Below, in pieces: positions 30,444 to 41,367 of a stretch of DNA of 64,000 nt (positions are counted from its first letter, which is position 1; each line of letters opens with the position of its first letter). This DNA comes from Gonapodya sp. JEL0774. Taxonomy: Eukaryota; Monoblepharomycota; Monoblepharidomycetes; Monoblepharidales; Gonapodyaceae. The notes under the pieces were generated by a model. The model was not told the origin of the DNA and did no database searches. It was given only the letters and a program-made list of their open reading frames with translations. Made by a program: the position numbers and the translations under genes. The DNA lies in contig JADIIX010000106.1 in NCBI GenBank assembly GCA_027604505.1, positions 1 through 64,000 on the forward strand, read 5' to 3'.

Positions 30444-30584
30444 TATTGGTCTCGATATTGCTTGTGATTCGTTTTGAAGGCAAAGGACTGCGATGAGTTC
30501 TGGTGCGAGTCTGATGGGCGGGGCCTGCCGATCCATCACCCCTGCCCGCTCACTACCCTGGATCTGCCTGCCATATCTTACTAT

Positions 30585-30591
30585 TATAAAA
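30585..30591 (+). promoter_or_regulatory. TATA-like element, divergent promoter
   Basis: TATAAAA between the divergent Cache-sensor and LisH genes. It would fit a leader exon of the LisH gene that splices at the acceptor CTCTTACAG near 30809. Confidence 0.3.
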
Positions 30592-30881
30592 CCAAAACGA
30601 TGCATCACAAAATTCTATCTCCTTGTCTTGAGTTCAAAAGGCATTTACATAAGACGTCAATCTCTCGTTTAAACAAAGAATCAATCCTCTCACAGTCTAT
30701 AGAGCAGAAATTCTATTCAGCCTTCAGTCGAATATTCGGGAGATCAAGCAGAATTCGTTTTTGTTACGTTGCGTATCTGTAACAAATTGTGTCATTGCAT
30801 AGTAACTCTTACAGCACTCGCGGCCAACTTGATTTTCCCGCGGATCCCCTCGCCTTTCACGGCAGATTTGAGCAATCGCTG

Positions 30882-33800
30882 ATGCAAGGCTCTCAAGGAG
30901 CAGCGCAAGGAGGAGTGGTGGTGCAGCAGGCGTCGGGAACGCGGGGGCCTGGCGCTGGCGGAACTCAGGTCGACGCGGAACTCGTTAATTTGAAGAACGT
31001 AGTCGCGCAGGTGCTTCATCGGCGCGGCGTGCTGGGAAAGTTCAAGGTGTGTTCGGGAAACGAACAAAGAGAAAAGTTGGGAGGACTTTGTGCTGGGAAA
31101 CGGTGCTTTTGGTGAAGAGAACGACTGCGGTTATCGAAGAGAAAACGCATCTGCCAGCGAAGGAACAATGAAAATAGTTCGACGTTAGGCTGGTTAGAGG
31201 TGGCATGACTTGTGGAAAGTAGTGAGTTCAGGATGAGGCCGGTGACTCAAATTGCAAACGATTAGACGGCTGGAGCCTTTGCCCGAAGCCTGGATTCGAG
31301 CAGAATGTGGGATATTGCCTCCTCCAAGCTTCACGGGGAAGGACGATGGGGAGGGGCTGTGGTTCTTGAAGGCAGAGATTGCGTTTGGCCACCAAAGACA
31401 ATACGAAGCTCTTGGAGATCATGGAGGTGTATCCCGGTTGCTGGTCAGGAGCCAAAGAGAAGTCTGAGACCTTGATCGGCAGAAGCTTTTATTCCTGATT
31501 GACCGCCGAGGACTCTGTAACGTGCCCTCCATCCACCCGGATGCTTACCACACCCCTCACAACCCCCCAAACGTTCCCTTTAAGGCCCAACTTCGTGCTT
31601 CAGTGTTCTCTGTTATACAGGAACCCATGGGACCAGACGGTGTTGCTTTGTCACGATTCCACGCAGACGTCGACAAGATCGCTACTGTCAGAGAGTCGAG
31701 AGAGGGTGAGTAGTACCTTCAGAACTACACGAGGTAAACTGGGAATCGGACCCATATCGTTTTCGTGGAGAGATGAGGGGACACGTTGGAATAGACTGGA
31801 ACGCAAGATTGTGTTATCATCTTTGCAAACTTGACCCACTCAGTTGACGACTACGAAGTCCGCTCAACAGAAGACGTATCTCTTACCTGCTTCAGAGTAC
31901 TGTAGTGTTGACTCTTTATACCCCGGTCACCGTTCTGGCTTTTGCAAATGAGCCCCTTCGATCTCATTCACCGCCCGTTTTGATGTCCCAAGGTCGCCTT
32001 GCGCTCGAACTCGTTCGAGACCTTCTTGAATGCTGCGAGATGCGTTGCACGTTGTCTGTGATGGCGCCTGAGGCAGGGTTGGTGAGTTGAAGTGTGGATT
32101 GGGAGGGGACTGGAGTAAGTGGGTTGAATTGGATTCGTTGGAGGGGACAAGTAAAAGGGCAAACTTTGAGTCACTCTGTCAGCCATGTACGGGATGCTGG
32201 ATCGGGAGAATTCTCGACTGAGATGCCATCTGCAGGAGAAAGCATAGCCCTCATACCACTTGCGAGGGAGAGCAACGCGAAGGGAGTCGGCAGGTACAGC
32301 CGGCACTAATGGAAAGAAGTGAGACCTTGGTTGTGATTGCACTGAGAACCAGCGTTTGCACTTTCTCTATCGAACCACCACTCACTCAACGACTCTGCCA
32401 TCCACGACAGCCCGAGCCCCTTCCGCCGCCTTCCCCCGCGTCACTCTCACGTGACCTGCTCCTTCCTCCTTCCCCTTCCAACCAACCCATCCTCCTCTCC
32501 CTCCTCAGGGCCTGGCTGTCGAGCCCGCAAAATCCTACCGTCTCCACCTCCTCGCTCAACCTCAACACCGCCGTGAGCTCGACCTCATCCTTACCCTCCG
32601 CCCCTCGTCCTTCCTCCCCTTCACCTCCACCATCCACAAATCCTAGCGCAATGGCAACTCCCCAAACGTCACCTCATGCTTCTCATCAACAACCACCTCC
32701 TCGACCTTCCGCACCCCTCCCTCCGCTACCAGGCCCAGACGCACGTGAAGGAGCCAGAGATCGTGGTGAGCGGGATACAGGAGTGGGATCGAGGATCCCG
32801 CCGCCATCTCCCCTCCCCGGCTCCTCCGCGGCAATGTCTGCTACCTTGACAGCCAATTCACCCTCAACATCTCGAATACCCCCTCCCACACCTGTACCAT
32901 CGTCCGCGTCCGTCTCAGCTGCACCGCATTCGCCACTCTCACCTGTTGCCCCAGCAGGCTCCCTTAACCGTGCCTCCTCCCTCTCCGCTCCTTCACTTTC
33001 CACACCAACCCCAACGTCTCCTGCACCGGGTTCGTCAGGCATCGCCTCCTCACCTTCTGCCCGTTCCTCTCCACTGCCTGCCTCCGTCGGTATCTCCGGA
33101 TCTGCTCCTTCCCTTGCATCACCTTCGCCTCCGGTAGGCAGTGTGTTCGCGCCTCTGTCGCCGAACAAAACTCAAAGTGCTGGGAATCTTGGTCCGGGTG
33201 GTGGTCAACCACCCGGGAGTCCAGGAGAGCGGAGAGTAGATCGAGCGAGTGGGTGTTGTAGTATTTTGCTTTTCTTATTTCTGCGGACTTTGTTAAATGA
33301 AGTTTACCCCTTCATCCCCCGACACCCCATACTTGTTCTCTCTTTTCACAGAGTGGGACGACCACATTCCTCCGCCTAGCCCGCCCCATGGTCCCACCCA
33401 TCTTCCTCATTCCGGCTCCTTGTCGCCCCACTCTCACGGGCACTCCCACTCGTCCGTCCCGACCTCCAGCGCGCCCACCTCTTCTGGGGCCGCAGCGCCC
33501 CCGGGAGCGGGGTTAGTCCGATCAACCAGCTCGTCGTCGTCGCTATCTTCGTTGAGTGCAGCGTCCCTTGGACGGCGGGGAGTAGGTGGAAGCGGTGGTG
33601 GTGGGGCTGGTGGTGGAGGTGCACCAAGGAGCGAAGCGGACTACTATGACGATGACGACGACGCAAGTAGTGGTGTGAGCGGGGTGAGTGGTACAGGGAG
33701 CAGGGATCCAAGGCCACCGGTTGTGCCGGGCCAGACTGGTGGACGAAGGGGAAGACGGACAAACGGGGTTCCCAGTGGAGGTGCACCTGGGCCCGCAGGC

Positions 33801-34143
33801 AACGGCGCAGGGAAACCTGGTGGCCTGCACGGTGTATCAGCACCAGGGCAGGGCCAAGGACAGCAGGGTGGCTCTGGGAGGACGGTGAATCCGAATGGGG
33901 GAAGGGGAAGGCGGCCTGCTGATAAGGTGAGTTTAAAAGGACAAGCCGTGAAGTCTTCATGTTTGTGGACTCATGCACTACACGTCATAATGCTTCTTTC
34001 CCAACCCAATCGACTACGAACTCGAAAAATAAAACAAGACGCCCGATGCCTCGTCTTTCGCAACGTCCGATCGCTCGGCGTCGGTCTCGGAGCTGGCAAC
34101 GCTCGGCCAAGGGTATGACTGGGAAGAGGATGCTGAAACGTGA
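30882..34143 (+). CDS. FOP/TON1-like LisH centrosomal protein with Ser/Pro-rich tail
   Basis: Homologue of FOP (CEP43)/FOPNL (CEP20), which dimerise at centrosomes and basal bodies and are needed for cilia. The signature LKNVVAQVLHRRGVLGKFK (near 31000) joins KAQLRASVFSVIQE (31580-31624) through a long intron. The LisH helix pair follows: GRLALELVRDLLECCEMRCT near 31995-32055. The remainder (32370 to about 33920) is low-complexity Ser/Pro/Thr, then Gly/Arg-rich, with an acidic DYYDDDDD near 33640. The last exon reads DASSFATSDRSASVSELATL and ends acidic, stop 34141-34143. The first in-frame ATG is 30882, but a splice acceptor at about 30809 suggests an upstream first exon. The tail is far longer than in animal FOPNL. 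Family assignment rests on the short N-terminal domain. Confidence 0.72.
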
Positions 34144-35097
34144 AGAGGTCGACTCAGGTTGGCCACTGATTTTCTAGCTTCCATCCTTTGCCCTCACTTT
34201 TGGGGTGTGAGGTATCGTACCACATAGTCTCTTGATGTCTGTTGAATACCAACAAAGCAAGTCTGGATTACCCTGATTTGAGACCCATGTCAGTACGTAT
34301 TTGAAAACACAGCAAACAGTTAAAGAGACGAATTAAATCAACAACAAATTGCGGGCGATCAAGGGCCCGACCTGAACACCTGAACTTCTATAGCGGCGCC
34401 TGGGCGGGGCCCGACTGCTGTGCAAGAGATCTGTTTATTGTAGGTAGTCCACATAACTGCTCCACGAATATTGTTTCCGCCATCTGAAGCCGTGCCCTGT
34501 CGTGCACAAAATACTGTCCATATAAACACTCCTAGTGAGTTGAGACAACACCTTGGTGGAGTGCTTCAGTTCTTCTGTTTCAATTTGTCGGGAATCAAAT
34601 GGCCATGTAGTATGTATACCACCAAAATAGCATTAAAACTGTCAAAAATCTAGCCATAAAATAACTTTTCAGACAATTTGGCACGTTCTGTGTATTGTAC
34701 CATACAGTTTTTCCTTTGAGAAGAATCAATCAATTTTACAACTATAAGCGGAACAAAAATTACTCGGATTGAAGACAGGTGGTTCACAACTTCTAAACGT
34801 GAGATGACGAATCTGCGGTGTTGTCTCCCATCAACACTGTGTAGGACGTTGACATTTTTGCGCGCTCAGAGGCACTTCCATCCAGTTTGCTGCACCAATG
34901 TCTCCTTTGAATAAGTACTGAACTGCTTTACATAAGATGGGCTTGAAGTGCGTGGCTGATGTGAAGGATGCGAACTATGTACTGTGCACACTTGGACCCG
35001 GAGAAACACAAGGGACAAAGAACCTGAATAGCAGGAACAGCAGCAGGTCCCGTCCCCACTCAAATAATTCATTTCATTTCTGAGTTATCCTGTTATC
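34144..35097. other. intergenic
   Basis: About 950 bp, AT-richer than its neighbours, with no recognised gene or repeat. Small ORFs are unsupported. Confidence 0.5.
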
Positions 35098-36361
35098 ATG
35101 TTCGAGTCAATGCACTATCAAGCTCAAACTTCACGGTCCATTTCCAGTCATTCCTCTCCAAACTCCTCCGGCCCGTCTTCTGTTGGAACGACCCACCGGC
35201 CTGCACAGGACAGACCCCTCCCAGACCCTGGTTTCGACACTGCTTTTCTAGGCGCCCGAATGCGAGGTCAAAGGATTCGACGGTATCGGAGCGAATCGAG
35301 ACTGACGGCGGGACGAAAGGACAGAATGGGCAACAGAAATCTGATTCGCATGAGCTCCGCGGAACAACGGAGCCACCTATCAACCCAAATGGAACCGAGA
35401 GACCAGAACCTCACTGAAATCTCATTCACATCCCGTGGTTCAACCCCAAGTGCTCTACTTCATAGCTTTGGGCAGGCACATGATATTCGGTTGGGTATCC
35501 CTAAACTCCCTTCCATTACAAATTTCAGGGCACTCACCAGCACGGGTTTCTCTACCCTTTAGTCACTTCACAAATCAATCCCGACAGGATGATCAAGAAA
35601 TGATGATGGTTCAAGGAACTGGAGGTGTCTCCTCTTCTCGCCACAACTTTGCGCCGTCCAACGCAGTCATCCACACCGAACCACCGGTCAGCGTTCGACC
35701 ATCACTCTGCGAGATGAACGATGAACCTCAACCCCATCCACCTCCCGAAATGTATTTTCCTCTTGACGAGACGGCCCCACCCACACCAAGCTATGCGAGT
35801 ATTCCGCAGAGTGCACATTTCTCCCTCAGTCCTTATCTGGAGTGGTCGGAAGCACCCGCCACGTCCCCCGATCCTGTCTCCGATCCTCCTCCGACACCAA
35901 ACAACCACACGCTTGAAAAAAGAACCGATTTTCCGTCTGCGTTGCACATTGCTTATAGTGCCGCACGATCTGCTGTGTTGGATCTTGTCAGTGCGGAGCA
36001 ACCCCTGGCGAACGCTAACCGGTGGTCAAAGGGGGATTCGAACAACCCACACGGTACAACAACACCGCACCTGGACTACCCACGGGGAACTGTTTCCTCT
36101 TTTCACAATCATGTGGCATCTTTGGATCTTACGAACAGCCACACTTCTGAACCCCACACCCAGATGCTACTTCCAACCCAGCCCGGCGTTGCAAGAGTCC
36201 CTCGCACCCACATATCGTTTTACCAGGATCTGCGCCAGTACGCAGGGGAGGAGATGCGCCTTGCGTGGGCGAACAGAACGGAACAGATCATGGCGAGGGC
36301 CATCGAAAGGGAAAGGCGGTGGGCGACTGAGAAGAACGACATGGGATACAGATCGGAGTGA
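35098..36361 (+). CDS. paralogue A of an unrecognised FLG[AS]R family
   Basis: First of three tandem related genes. Exon 1 (ATG 35098) is Ser/Thr-rich, then PLPDPGFDTAFLGARMRG at about 35218-35265 and a basic segment (RRYRSESRL). An intron of about 78 nt (35451-35528, phase 1) would link to HSPARVSLPF. The middle is Pro/Ser-rich with EMYFPLDE near 35745. Then comes a helix with YSAARSAVLDLVSAEQPLAN near 35950-36010. The C-terminus THISFYQDLRQYAGEEMRLAW, then NRTEQIMARAIERERRW, is basic and probably helical. It ends GYRSE-stop at 36361. No known domain was recognised. No signal peptide or membrane span. Largely disordered, so perhaps a regulatory or scaffold protein, but function is unknown. 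Confidence 0.62.
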
Positions 36362-36913
36362 TGTTGGACACGGACCTCATCTTCGAGGGTACCGGTTGGA
36401 TGGGGTATTTCCATCTCCGGCTATCTCTCTTTCTTTTCGTTCCATTGGAATAATTGCAACCACGGTTCTGTAATCATGGAAGGTTTGAACGCAGTGTAAT
36501 GGAAGTTGGTGCGCAGAATCATGTGATTTCAAGTCGAGCACCGGACATACATGATCCTGTCTATTTTACACAGAATGGAATCCGCAAACTAATCTAATCA
36601 GATTTAAGAGAGAAACCGGGCAGTTCAAACAATTATGACAGTAATAATTTTGTAAGGCGAACCTCACTGTATTACTTCAGTGGGAGGGGCTGTAATCACA
36701 ATCACCCGCTCGGGAGCTCCTCCCACTGAACCCATCCCCTCCAGGGGAGACAGTTTCATCCACTCCGGACGCGACGCTGCACGAATCCACGGGAACCAAT
36801 GGACAATTATGTAGATGGAAGCTGGACGAGGCTAGGTTGGTAGGAGCAGGCTCTGCCGCCGCTCTCAGTTCGGCCCTGGGGAACCCCGCCGTACTGTTTG
36901 AATATCTGCGCCA
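36362..36913. other. intergenic between paralogues A and B
   Basis: About 550 bp with no supported feature. A minus-strand ORF at 36677-36949 is judged to be chance. Confidence 0.5.
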
Positions 36914-38411
36914 ATGATGTTTCCTTATGTCATGCTCAAACTCTCGCAATTCTCCATTGAAGAATCAACTCGGACGTCGTCTCAGACTTTGCAGCGGGTG
37001 GAAGCTCCGAACCCGACGCCTGCTCCAGAGAGGGGCAGCCTCCGCCCACCACCCATTCCTCAACCTGGGATTCACCCTTCGTTTTTGGGTTCGAGAATGC
37101 AAAGACATAGGAGAGCGTCCAAATTAACAGCCTTTATGAGTGAGTTCTTTATGCTCAATCTTCCAAAGGGTTGGGCAGAGGCAGGAATGGGGACCGACTC
37201 TTCCTAATACCATCAAAATTTCTGTGCTTGATGATCGTGAAAATGTACTTAGGTGATAGTGGTGTCGGTTTTGAACAGAGGTTTGTTGGACCCCATTATT
37301 ATTCCCAAAGTGGTGAAATTAATCGTGCAAAACTTGTGCTTTATTGATTTTCATTACTGCAGCTCTGAACTACGCAAACATCGACAGTTCCTCTTGGAAC
37401 ATAATACGAGGATCGGCAATGAGCTATTCACTTCTTCCGGAAGTTCTTCGGGAGGTTTATCCTCTGCCATTGGAACGAAAGATGCTGCATCGTTGGTATC
37501 CAAAGAACAGGTCCCGCACTACACGGAGTGAAAATCACTCATTAACACGGGCTTACTTGCGTTCTTGTTCTTTCCCAAGTCTGACCCGACAGGGCCGTTC
37601 TCACCGTTTGGCAGGTCCAGCTTCGGGCACCACGAGTGTCCGCACCAGGCACTCTTTGTCGCCGCCAAGACACAGGCCTGCCCGCCTCGCTACAGCATTT
37701 GCAAAGCTACCTTTCAGAAGTCACTCAGCATCAAGCGAGGAACATACATTGCATAAATCGCGTCCACCTTCCAAGATGTATTTTCCACTTGGGGAGGCGT
37801 CCCCATCCCCATCCTTACCGAGCAATGTCAGCATCCTGGAGAGCCCAAACTCACACGCATTCAGAAATTCGGATGCATCTTCGTCCCTCATTCATCATCG
37901 GCAGATTTCGGAAGCTACCGTGATGTCTGCTCCCTTCGATCCGACTTCTCCATCCCCGCACACACTCGAATCACGATCCGTCTTGCAGTCTCAATTAGGG
38001 GCAAAGTATAGTGCTGCACAATCCGCTGCTCTGCAACTTGCAAGTGCACAACAATCCTTGGCAAACGGTTACCTTTTACCACAAGCAGATCATCATCCAC
38101 GGACGATGTCGAGCTTGAGCTATTCGCACCAAAGCCCTACTCCTTCCCTCCGAGTCAATCACTTGTCACCTTTCGATTCCACCAAGAGGAATGCTTCTGT
38201 TCCGCACGGGCGCGCAGTGCTTCCGCCTCAGTCACACGCAACGAGGGTCTCAGGTTCCCACGTATCGCTTTACCAGGAGCTCCGCGAGCAAGCCGGGGAG
38301 GAGACTCGGCTGACGTGGGCCAAGGGGACGGAAGACATCAAGGCGAGGGCTATGGCAAGGCAGAAGTCGTGGGAGAATGAGGGGAGGTATGTGGGATACA
38401 GGTCGGAGTGA
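36914..38411 (+). CDS. paralogue B of the FLG[AS]R family
   Basis: Second tandem copy. Exon 1 (ATG 36914) ends with PIPQPGIHPSFLGSRMQRHRRASKL near 37055-37130. A good GTGAGT donor at 37139 (phase 1) and acceptor CTGCAG near 37364 join it to the second exon. Shared blocks with A: HSLTRA near 37535, KMYFPLGE near 37775, AAQSAALQLASAQQSLANG near 38010-38065. The C-terminal helix SHVSLYQELREQAGEETRLTW plus KGTEDIKARAMARQKSW lies at 38250-38385, ending GYRSE like copy A. DNA-level similarity to A is visible around the CACTCA..ACACGGG stretch. Function unknown. Confidence 0.62.
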
Positions 38412-39145
38412 GACGGTGAACTGGCACGACCGGAAAAAATTACGCAAGGATTCAGATTTCATTTGTGTGACAATAAGCGACAGTATCAATCATGTTTGGG
38501 ATCTCTCATTCTGCTGCATGGTCCTCTTTTTCATCAATGTATTATGTTGTAATATTGTGAACAATTTCGGGAAGTTTTTTGACCGATTCGATCTCTGATG
38601 CTACAATATCAGATGCCCTCCTCAGTCTTCGTTTGCATGTTCGTTCGTGAAGACGGCCTCCAACTGCAATAAGCATGTGATTCATCTTCTGAACTTTCTT
38701 CGCACGGCTTCTTATCTTCTTTCAGCAAGGCTAGTTCTTGGTATTTCCTTTTTGTGGAGTCTTTACATTGTTGTTTCCAGCCGTTCGCCAGCGAGAGCTA
38801 GGCTGATTCCAACCACTTTCTCGTCTCAGAATCTTTCACACCCCGTCCCTGCGGCAAGCCAGCCGCATTCACAGCAATTCAGATGGGGTGTTCCGCGAAC
38901 GAGATGAATTAATTATTTCGTATGTACATATTGCCGGCTGGATTGTCTTAGATCCTGTCCCGAACTGGCAAAAAGCATTAGAGCTACATAGTTAATTTAT
39001 CTATTACACAATAACGTCATCGACAGGCGCTGGGTCCCAGGGACGCAGGTTGGGACGCCAACCCCATCTTACCCCGCTGGTTTGAACCTGCATTGTTTCC
39101 CCAGTTGCATGGAATTTGCCTTGAACGCTGAAGCTGAAGCTCGCG
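38412..39145. other. intergenic between paralogues B and C
   Basis: About 730 bp. Nothing recognised; one short ORF (38647-38907) is not supported. Confidence 0.5.
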
Positions 39146-40718
39146 ATGCTGCCCACCTTCTCGGCTGCCGAAATCCCTCCAAACTGCGGGATGTTGCGGT
39201 CGTCATGGTTCCCGCTGGTGGGAACCGCCGCCTCCTCCTCGGGTTCTTTCCTGTCTGGTAGCAGCTTTCATGGAATCGGTGGAAGCTATGATACCAACCC
39301 CATCATGACTAGGCAGGACGGTACTGTCCCGAAGGAAACGCTCGTCGACATAAACAACGAGCTTCCCCCGGTTCCATTCAACAAAGGAGTTCAGGCTTCT
39401 TTTCTGGGAGCAAGACTGCGAGCAGTTGCGCATGTAGCAAATCGAGACCGAAAAACTTTTGCATGTACGCCTCTGTCGTCACCTGGTGGTGTTCTACAAA
39501 ATGATTCCCTTGACGACAATGCCCCGTTCATTTCGCATTCAAGGCGATGTATTGGAGTGTCCAGAGATTTTCGCGAACAGGTGAAACGATCGCTCTCAAC
39601 TTTCCTGGACAAGCGCTTAGTTTGTAATTAGTGTTCGTCCTCAACAGCGATGATTTACTTCGTCATAAATTCGAGCACAGTACGCATGTTGAGTCATGAC
39701 AAAGTGCATACACGTTCGCTTCGCTGAGATATCAAAATTCTTTATTACTTTCATGGCTCTTGTTGAGAAGACCGGAAGGGGTGGGTGTTCCTGTTGATGT
39801 TGTGATGATTGCGTCGCACCTTTGAGCCTCACTATCTGTTATCCCAGCGTCACTCCCAACACCATGCGTAGAAGCGCCACGTCTGATTCCGAAATGAACT
39901 TGAATCCAGAAGAAGCTCCGTCGCACTCATTGCCCGACCTCCTTTCGTATCTGCCCGATGGACCAAAACGAGGGGTACCTCCCGGCTCCGACAGCACCAT
40001 GCATCCTTCACCAGTCCTTCCACCCAAAACACATCGCTTAACGATTCCTTCCATTGTGCCAGATGCACCTGCAAAGCCCCGTTCATCTCAGAGCTATTTC
40101 CCTCCCTCTGACAATACTCGCTTCCCGACTCCAGCCCCAGCACATCCTCCACTCGAGAACAGATATCAGGATTTGATACCCAAGCCCATATTCTTTCCAC
40201 CATATCCCGGCAACCCCAGTCAGGCTTTCTCCCCACTCGTAGAGACACGGCGAAACCCATGCGCACCGACCGTGCGAACTGAACCTATGCAGAATCACCC
40301 CGTGTTTCTACAACCTGCCTTAGAACCGTCGCAAACTCAAACCAACTATTACAATACGCTAAACCTCCAGTCGCCACTCGACGTCCCGGTTCTCACCACC
40401 CACCCACTCGACTTCCACTCTCAGAATTCCACGCTCACCGCCAATCCAATGGTGGACCCAACAACTGTCCGCTCAGCAAATGCCGTTCCTACAAACGTGC
40501 GTCCCACAGGAGTGGAAGGAGAATCGGCGCAGTCACCCTCCACCACGATTCGTCCCAGCACCCGATCACGGAGGTCGCATTTCTCAAAGTACCAAGAGCT
40601 ACGGCGCCGTGTTGGTGAGAGCAGTCGCTCGGCGTGGGCAAAAGGAACCGAAGAGATCAGAGCTCGGGCGATGGAAAGGCAAAGATTGTGGGCCTTGCAG
40701 AAGAAACAGGTGGAATAG
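39146..40718 (+). CDS. paralogue C of the FLG[AS]R family
   Basis: Third and most diverged copy. Exon 1 (ATG 39146) carries ELPPVPFNKGVQASFLGARLR at 39358-39420. The long second exon (about 39830-40718) is Pro/Ser/Thr/Asn-rich, with QSYFPPSDNTRFPTP near 40090 matching the YFP block of A and B. The C-terminal helix SHFSKYQELRRRVGESSRSAW plus KGTEEIRARAMERQRLW lies at 40575-40690. It ends QVE without the GYRSE tail. I could not fix the splice that joins the two parts, so they might be separate transcripts. However, the order of motifs matches A and B. Confidence 0.55.
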
Positions 40719-41367
40719 AATTGAATGGTGTGAATCTACAGAGAGAGAAATACTCTGCTGTCTAGTGGGTCTTCCTTTTTGCTACCCGCACCCTGCCGCG
40801 GTCGTGATTCGCAAAAATATACAGTAAACTAAACGTAAACGCAAAAGAAGAACAATAAATCTGGGCGATTATTTATTTGTCGGAAATTCATTTCTGCTTA
40901 CCGTTAGCTTTGCCGCGGAAAGGGGAGGGGGAAGGATGACTTCCACGACTGAACACACATTTACTATACATGCAACAAGAGTCAGCGGTAAAATCATATT
41001 ATCACAGATCTCCCAACAACAAGTCTGTGTCGCCCACCACTCGCAATCTTGTCTATATCGCAGGAAGTCCAAACCATCTAACTCATGCCCATCATACCAC
41101 CCCAGCACCACCCTCATCGCATGTCAACACATTCCACCCTTCAAACCCCTTCCCGCTCACTTCGCGTACTTGCCAGTCCACTCCCGGGCTGGTCGTGAGC
41201 ACGAGGGTTCGACAGATGCGCGCGGTTGGCAATGATTTTGCGGAGCGGTTTGGCGACGACGGAATGTGAGCAAAAAATTCGATGGAATGACGAAAACGAT
41301 GGCATTGACAGATTGACAAAACGATGGAACGAGACATCGTTGCAAAATAGCGATGAGTACAAGAAAG
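40719..41367. other. convergent 3' region
   Basis: About 650 bp between paralogue C and the UBC13 gene. No gene recognised. Confidence 0.5.

Noticed and set aside
32643-33168. Minus-strand Gly/Glu-rich ORFs
   Set aside because: Antisense of the Ser/Pro-rich tail of the LisH gene.
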